From NCBI RefSeq assembly GCF_029871245.1, contig NZ_SSON01000065.1:124001-188000 (forward strand): DNA of 64,000 nt, written 5' to 3'. This document shows, piece by piece, positions 59,172 to 64,000 of this stretch; the first letter of the stretch is position 1; every line of letters starts with the position of its first letter. Both the position numbers and the translations under genes were made by a program. A model generated the notes under the pieces. That model saw nothing but the letters and a program-made list of their open reading frames with translations. It had not been told where the DNA came from and made no database searches. The stretch comes from Pseudomonas sp. BN102 (GTDB lineage: Bacteria > Pseudomonadota > Gammaproteobacteria > Pseudomonadales > Pseudomonadaceae).

Positions 59172-60203
59172 TCAGAGCGGGCGCACCGCCGTCTCGCACA
59201 ACCGCGCGAGGCTCGCGACCCATTGCGGGTGGCTGTTCAGGCAGGGCACCAGCACCAGCTCCTGGCCACCGGCCCCCTGGAACTGCTCGCTGCCACGCTG
59301 GCCGATTTCCTCGAGCGTCTCGATGCAGTCGGCGACGAAGGCCGGGCACATCACCAGCAGCTTCTTCACACCCTGGCGGGCCAGTTCCTCGAGACGGGTT
59401 TCGGTATAGGGTTCGATCCATTTGTCCCGGCCCAGGCGCGACTGGAAGGACACCGACCATTGCCCGGGCTGCAGCCCGGCGCGCTCGGCGAAGGCCTCGG
59501 CGGTGCGCTGGCACTGGCTGCGGTAACAGACCGCCAACACCTCGTCGCTGACACCGCTGCTGTCCCTGGCGCGCAGGTCATGCTGCGGGTCGATTCCCTT
59601 GACCAACTTGCGAATATGCCGCTCGGGCAGGCCGTGGAAGCTCAGCAGCAGGTGGTCGAAGTCCTGCTCCAGATAGGGCTTCGCGCTGGCCACCAGGGCG
59701 TCCAGGTAATCGGGTTCGGCGAAGAACGGCTCGAGCACCGAAACCTGCAGTTGCAGGCCCAGCTCGCGGACCACCCGGCGGGCTTCTTCGATGGCGGTGG
59801 TAGTGGTGCTCTCGGCGAACTGTGGATAAAGCGGGGCAAGGGTCACGCGCTTGACACCCTGTCCGGCGAGCTTGCGCAGGGCGCCCTCGATCGAGGGCTC
59901 GCCGTATCGCATCGCCAGTTCCACCGGCCCGTGGGGCCAGTGCGGAGCCATGGCCTCCTGGAGCTGGCGGCTGAGGACGATCAGCGGCGAGCCGTCCGGC
60001 CACCAGATGGACGAATAGGCATGGGCCGACTGCGCCGGCCGCTTGATCAGGATCAGCGAAACCAGCAGGCGCCGCAGCGGCCAGGGCAGGTCGACCACGT
60101 AAGGGTCCATGAGGAACTGGTCGAGGTAGCTCCGCACATCCTCCACGTTGGTGGAAGCCGGGGATCCCAGGTTGACCAGCAGCAGCGCGTGATCAGTCAT
60201 CAA
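59172..60203 (-). CDS. hemH: Ferrochelatase
   Basis: A 343-residue ferrochelatase. The catalytic His is in [13 protein letters not shown] (about residue 195) and the metal-binding Glu in [12 protein letters not shown] (about residue 290), with [14 protein letters not shown] in the expected place. It inserts Fe2+ into protoporphyrin IX, the last step of haem synthesis. It overlaps the stop of the upstream epimerase gene by four bases (ATGA), so it is coupled to it. Its substrate protoporphyrin is a photosensitiser, which may matter given the light-type operators 1 kb upstream. Confidence 0.94.
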   Translation of the reverse strand: MMTDHALLLVNLGSPASTNVEDVRSYLDQFLMDPYVVDLPWPLRRLLVSLILIKRPAQSAHAYSSIWWPDGSPLIVLSRQLQEAMAPHWPHGPVELAMRYGEPSIEGALRKLAGQGVKRVTLAPLYPQFAESTTTTAIEEARRVVRELGLQLQVSVLEPFFAEPDYLDALVASAKPYLEQDFDHLLLSFHGLPERHIRKLVKGIDPQHDLRARDSSGVSDEVLAVCYRSQCQRTAEAFAERAGLQPGQWSVSFQSRLGRDKWIEPYTETRLEELARQGVKKLLVMCPAFVADCIETLEEIGQRGSEQFQGAGGQELVLVPCLNSHPQWVASLARLCETAVRPL

Positions 60204-61108
60204 ACATCCTTAGGCTTCAGCAAGTCGCCGAGCGCCGTGTCCAGATCGGTGAATGCAAAGGTGAATCCCGCCGCCCGCAGGCGCGCCGGCATCGCTCGCT
60301 GGCCACCCAGCAGCAGGCCGGCCAGCTCGCCCAACATAAGGCGCAGGACGAAGGCTGGCGCCGGCATGAAGGCCGGCCGCCCCAGGGCGCGCCCGAGGCT
60401 ACCGGCGAAATCGCGATTGCGCACCGGCTGCGGCGAGCACGCATTATAGGGACCGCGCGCATCTTCTCGCCGCAAGAGAAAATCCATCAGGGAGATTTGA
60501 TCGTCCAGGTGCACCCAGGACATCCATTGCCGGCCATTGCCGAGCGCCCCGCCGAGCCCTAGCTTGAATGGCGGGACCAGGCGCTTGAGGAAACCGCCGT
60601 CCCGCGCCAGCACCAATCCGGTGCGTACCAGCACCACACGGATGCCGAATTTCTCCGCACGCTGCGCGGTTTCCTCCCAGGCCACGCAGAGCTGGCTGGC
60701 GAAGTCGTCGGTCACCGGCGGCGAGTCCTCGGTCAGCTCGCGTTCGCCGCCATCGCCGTACCAGCCCACGGCCGAGCCGTTGAGCAGCACCCGCGGCTTC
60801 TGTTCGCGCTTCTCCAGCCACTCCAGCAGTTGCTCGGTAAGGGTGATGCGGCTGCCCCAAAGCTGCGCCTTGCGCTTGTTGCTCCAAGGCCGATCGGCGA
60901 TGGGCTCGCCGGCCAGGTTGACGATGGCGTCCAGGGGCTCGTCGCCATAGTCGGAAAAACCGCCGATTCCACGCACCGTGCGACCGCACAGGCTGGCGAC
61001 ACTCTGCGGCCGGCGGCTGAGCACGGTGAGCTGGTGACCGTCGTCCAACCAGCGCTGGCAGAGCGCGCGACCTATCAGACCAGTACCGCCGGTCAGCAAT
61101 ATGTGCAT
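60200..61108 (-). CDS. TIGR01777-family NAD-dependent epimerase (YfcH/SulA-like)
   Basis: A 302-residue extended SDR with a C-terminal DUF1731-type domain. The Rossmann motif is [16 protein letters not shown], followed by [26 protein letters not shown] [24 protein letters not shown] and WVHLDD. This is the TIGR01777 group. Activity is unknown; E. coli YfcH and plant relatives are uncharacterised or act in membrane/photosynthesis roles. It is the first gene of a coupled pair with hemH and starts 197 bases from the divergent FAD oxidoreductase gene, with a PplR-type operator between them. Confidence 0.85.
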   Translation of the reverse strand: MHILLTGGTGLIGRALCQRWLDDGHQLTVLSRRPQSVASLCGRTVRGIGGFSDYGDEPLDAIVNLAGEPIADRPWSNKRKAQLWGSRITLTEQLLEWLEKREQKPRVLLNGSAVGWYGDGGERELTEDSPPVTDDFASQLCVAWEETAQRAEKFGIRVVLVRTGLVLARDGGFLKRLVPPFKLGLGGALGNGRQWMSWVHLDDQISLMDFLLRREDARGPYNACSPQPVRNRDFAGSLGRALGRPAFMPAPAFVLRLMLGELAGLLLGGQRAMPARLRAAGFTFAFTDLDTALGDLLKPKDV

Positions 61109-61234
61109 GGCATCCTCCTCGCATGGCGCTAAGTACGGATATCGCCCTAGTCTGGATTATGACGTTCAGACGTGCCCTGGATTGAGCCACGCACCGTCAG
61201 AATTGCAGAAGACCGCGATTGGAACCGATCAACC

Positions 61235-61258
61235 TGTACAGAGTTTGAATGTTGTACA
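61235..61258. promoter_or_regulatory. PplR/LitR-type light-response operator before FAD oxidoreductase gene
   Basis: TGTACA (61235-61240) and TGTACA (61253-61258) are separated by exactly 12 bases. This fits the P. putida PplR1 consensus T(G/A)TACA-N12-TGTA(C/T)A with no mismatch. It lies 47 bases before the plus-strand gene and 126 bases before the divergent epimerase-hemH pair. A -35-like TTGAAT falls inside the spacer. Confidence 0.85.
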
Positions 61259-61302
61259 GGTCTTGTCTAAAGCGTAGCCTGTAGCCATAGGTAACGAGGT
61301 AG

Positions 61303-62289
<987 letters not shown>

Positions 62290-62329
62290 CCGCACCGCCG
62301 CCCGTGCGACAAGTTGCTGCTATCAAGAT

Positions 62330-62349
62330 GGACGGCCGGGCGGCCGTCC
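62330..62349. terminator. Hairpin after FAD oxidoreductase gene
   Basis: GGACGGCCGGGCGGCCGTCC is a 9-bp stem with a 2-base loop, 41 bases past the stop. It has no T run, so termination is uncertain. Confidence 0.45.
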
Positions 62350-62394
62350 AACGCTGAACCCACCTACCTCAGCCGCTCGCCTCCCGTCCAATCC

Positions 62395-62418
62395 TGTACA
62401 AGTCGTTTGACCCGTACA
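62395..62418. promoter_or_regulatory. First PplR/LitR-type operator of the ybgA-merR promoter
   Basis: TGTACA (62395-62400) and CGTACA (62413-62418) are 12 bases apart; one mismatch from the PplR1 consensus. The spacer holds TTGACC (62407-62412), the likely -35, so a bound protein would block polymerase. Confidence 0.8.
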
Positions 62419-62434
62419 ACTTTTTGCCTATGAT
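62407..62434 (+). promoter_or_regulatory. Sigma-70-like promoter of the ybgA-merR operon
   Basis: TTGACC at 62407-62412 and TATGAT at 62429-62434 with a 16-base spacer. The -10 differs from consensus by one base and the -35 by one. Transcription would start near 62441. Confidence 0.7.
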
Positions 62435-62445
62435 TACAAAAAAAC

Positions 62446-62469
62446 TGTACATGCAAATTACCCTGTACA
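62446..62469. promoter_or_regulatory. Second PplR/LitR-type operator, just downstream of the predicted start of transcription
   Basis: TGTACA (62446-62451) and TGTACA (62464-62469), 12 bases apart, a perfect consensus match. It covers about +5 to +28 and ends 22 bases before the ybgA ATG. Confidence 0.85.
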
Positions 62470-62491
62470 ACTCATGTCCAGGTAGCGCCCC

Positions 62492-63154
62492 ATGCCCACG
62501 CCCTTCGATCTGCCACAGCGCCCCAAACTAGGTATCAGCGCCTGCCTGCTCGGCGAACCCGTGCGCTACAACGCAGGGCACAAAGAGTCACGCTTGGGCA
62601 GCCATAGTCTGTCGCACTACTTCCCCGACCTGCCGGTAGAAGAAGCGGGCCGCCTCAACGACCCGGCGCTACGGGAAAACTTCCTCACCCGCGTCTACGC
62701 CTATGCGCAATGGCAGGAGCTCTGCCGCCAGGGCCTCAGCCCCAGGGCGATCATCGACTTCCATTCCCGCTACAAGTACCAGCTGATGGCCAACGACCCA
62801 CGGCAGTACAAGGCCTTGGGCCGCCTGCTCGGCAGCATCGGCCAGCATCCGCTGCAAGACATCGCCCCGCGCTACTTCTCGATGCTGATGGCGGCGCTGA
62901 AGAGGTGCGCCACCCGCCGCACCCACAGCAACGTGCTGCAGCACCTCTGCGGTTACCTCAAACGCCATCTGGACCGCGACGAGAAGGCCGAGATCCAGCG
63001 CCTGATTGTGCAGTACCGCTCCGGCATAGTCCCGCTGGTAGTCCCTCTCACCTTGCTCAAGCACCACTTCAACGACCACCCGGATAGCTACATCGCCCAG
63101 CAGGTCTACCTGCAGCCGCATCCGGAAGAACTCGGCCTGCGCAACGCCCTCTAG
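62492..63154 (+). CDS. YbgA-family protein with internally deleted DUF523 domain
   Basis: A 220-residue protein. Residues 1-45 match the start of DUF523 (LGISACLLGEPVRYNAGHK). The chain then jumps at about residue 46 to the end of the domain (DLPVEEAGRLNDPALRENF) and a full C-terminal DUF1722 (about 70-205, with RKY-type HSRYKYQLMANDPRQYKALGRLL). Full YbgA proteins are about 310-330 residues, so roughly 100 residues are gone, including the CPE and SPSCG motifs that hold two of the Fe-S cysteines in DUF523/TudS enzymes. The reading frame is unbroken. It is directly followed by merR (two bases from its TAG to the ATG). Confidence 0.85.
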   Translation: MPTPFDLPQRPKLGISACLLGEPVRYNAGHKESRLGSHSLSHYFPDLPVEEAGRLNDPALRENFLTRVYAYAQWQELCRQGLSPRAIIDFHSRYKYQLMANDPRQYKALGRLLGSIGQHPLQDIAPRYFSMLMAALKRCATRRTHSNVLQHLCGYLKRHLDRDEKAEIQRLIVQYRSGIVPLVVPLTLLKHHFNDHPDSYIAQQVYLQPHPEELGLRNAL

Positions 63155-63156
63155 CC

Positions 63157-64000
63157 ATGGACAACACTTCCGATAGCCCACGGGAGAGCGACTACCAGGC
63201 CGCCCTGGCCAAGGGTCTGCTGCCGATTCGCGAAGTTGCGCGGCAGACTGGCGTCAACCCGGTGACGCTGCGCGCCTGGGAACGCCGCTACGGCCTGATT
63301 GTGCCGCTGCGTACTGGCTCGGGGCACCGCCTCTACAGCACAGAGGATGTGGCGCGCATCCGCCTGATCCTCACCTGGATGGAACGCGGCATTGCGGTAG
63401 GCCAGGTCAAGGGCTTGCTCAACACCCCGCAGGCACCAACTGCAGCGGACACCTCGCCGGCTTCACTCTGGGAAGAGCAGCGCCGCTACCTGATGCAGGC
63501 CATCGCCAACCTGGCCGAGCGCCAGTTGGACGAGCGCTTCAATGCCGCCATGGCGCTCTACCCGCCCCTGGCCGTCTACCGCCAGCTACTGCAGCCCCTG
63601 CTGGATGAGCTGGAGCAACGCTGGCGCGGCCAGTTCGGCGGTCAGGTCGAGCGCGTATTTCTCCACTCCTGGCTGCGCACCAAGCTGGGCGCGCGCATCT
63701 ACCACAACAACCGCCAATGCGGCGGAGCCCCGCTGCTGCTGGTAAACGGCTCCGACCTGCCAATGGAGCCGGGCCTCTGGCTCACCGCCTGGCTCGTCAG
63801 CAGCGCCGATTGCTCCGTGGAAGTGCTCGACTGGCCGGTGCCCGCGGTCGAGCTGAGCCTGGCGGTGGCGCGCATCCAGCCTCGCGCCCTGCTGCTCTAC
63901 TCCAGCCAGCCGCTGCGCCCGGACCAATTGCTCAGGCTGCTCAACGGCCACCCATGCCCCTGCCTGCTGGGTGGCCCTGCAGCGGCCATCCACCAGACCG
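63157..64000 (+). CDS. MerR-family light-responsive regulator, PplR/class II LitR-like (3' cut by window edge)
   Basis: The first 281 residues are seen; the gene runs past base 64000. The N-terminal MerR HTH reads LLPIREVARQTGVNPVTLRAWERRYGLIVPLRTGSGHRLYS. A C-terminal cobalamin-binding-like domain begins near residue 105 (LWEEQRRYLMQAIANLAERQLDERF, LLQPLLDELEQRWRG). The W-x9-EH motif that holds B12 in CarH is not kept: the Trp is followed by Glu at +9 and then Arg-Val. This fits class II LitR/PplR, which act without B12 and with LOV proteins. Start ATG is two bases after the ybgA stop. In P. putida and P. aeruginosa the next gene is the photolyase phr, which would lie just outside. Confidence 0.88.
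   Translation, partial: MDNTSDSPRESDYQAALAKGLLPIREVARQTGVNPVTLRAWERRYGLIVPLRTGSGHRLYSTEDVARIRLILTWMERGIAVGQVKGLLNTPQAPTAADTSPASLWEEQRRYLMQAIANLAERQLDERFNAAMALYPPLAVYRQLLQPLLDELEQRWRGQFGGQVERVFLHSWLRTKLGARIYHNNRQCGGAPLLLVNGSDLPMEPGLWLTAWLVSSADCSVEVLDWPVPAVELSLAVARIQPRALLLYSSQPLRPDQLLRLLNGHPCPCLLGGPAAAIHQT

Noticed and set aside
62600-62660. A frameshift as the cause of the short YbgA protein
   Set aside because: The frame is continuous and both sides match the family in the same frame, so an in-frame deletion is the simpler reading.

Overview
This window is a high-GC gammaproteobacterial chromosome segment that reads as Pseudomonas sensu lato, close to the P. aeruginosa / P. resinovorans side of the genus. 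The evidence is gene order. From memory of PAO1, positions 1-23616 follow PA0846 to PA0827 (cysZ, glycosyltransferase, DegV, old yellow enzyme, TetR, glutathione peroxidase, slyD, ackA, pta, acyltransferase, OmpA lipoprotein, AraC/oruR, metal-dependent hydrolase, alpha/beta hydrolase, TetR). Positions 23605-35358 follow PA3921-PA3927 (MalT-like LuxR, DUF1329, DUF1302, acyl-CoA ligase, thiolase, MFS, AraC). Positions 36235 to the end follow PA4626-PA4659 (hprA, rsmC, lysP, Mn exporter, M48 protease, chemoreceptor, mqo, hpt, upp, uraA, hemH, light-responsive MerR). Three blocks that lie far apart in PAO1 are therefore contiguous here. I see no tRNA, rRNA, CRISPR array, prophage, transposase or integrase.

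Layout. 1-10.7 kb: cell-envelope and stress genes and the ackA-pta pair. 10.7-17.2 kb: an EthD-like protein and a two-gene signalling module (CHASE hybrid kinase plus REC-PAS-GGDEF-EAL regulator) placed between the acyltransferase and OmpA genes. 17.4-23.6 kb: OmpA lipoprotein, MBL hydrolase, OruR-like regulator, hydrolases and a TetR. 23.6-35.4 kb: a hydrophobic-compound utilisation locus (LuxR regulator, periplasmic DUF1329, outer-membrane DUF1302, acyl-CoA ligase, thiolase, then MFS/AraC). 35.5-43.2 kb: transport and housekeeping genes, including a yybP-ykoY manganese riboswitch before an UPF0016 exporter. 43.3-52.4 kb: chemoreceptor, SRAP-fold protein, small proteins, acyltransferase and mqo. 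52.5-57.5 kb: SulP transporter and purine/pyrimidine salvage (hpt, upp-uraA). 57.6-64 kb: MFS, hemH, an SDR-like epimerase, and a predicted blue-light regulon.

The most notable observations are these. (i) Three direct-repeat operators matching the PplR/LitR consensus, all with exactly 12-bp spacers, lie before an FAD oxidoreductase gene and before the YbgA-MerR operon. (ii) The YbgA homologue has lost most of its DUF523 (TudS-like) domain in frame. (iii) AckA and Pta both have eroded catalytic motifs. (iv) The SRAP/HMCES-family protein lacks its catalytic Cys2 and other active-site residues. (v) A duplicated near-palindromic operator marks a NemR-type TetR/old-yellow-enzyme pair. (vi) At least four families of REP-like inverted repeats sit between genes.

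All calls come from reading the sequence. Family assignments rest on recalled motifs and synteny, not on database searches.
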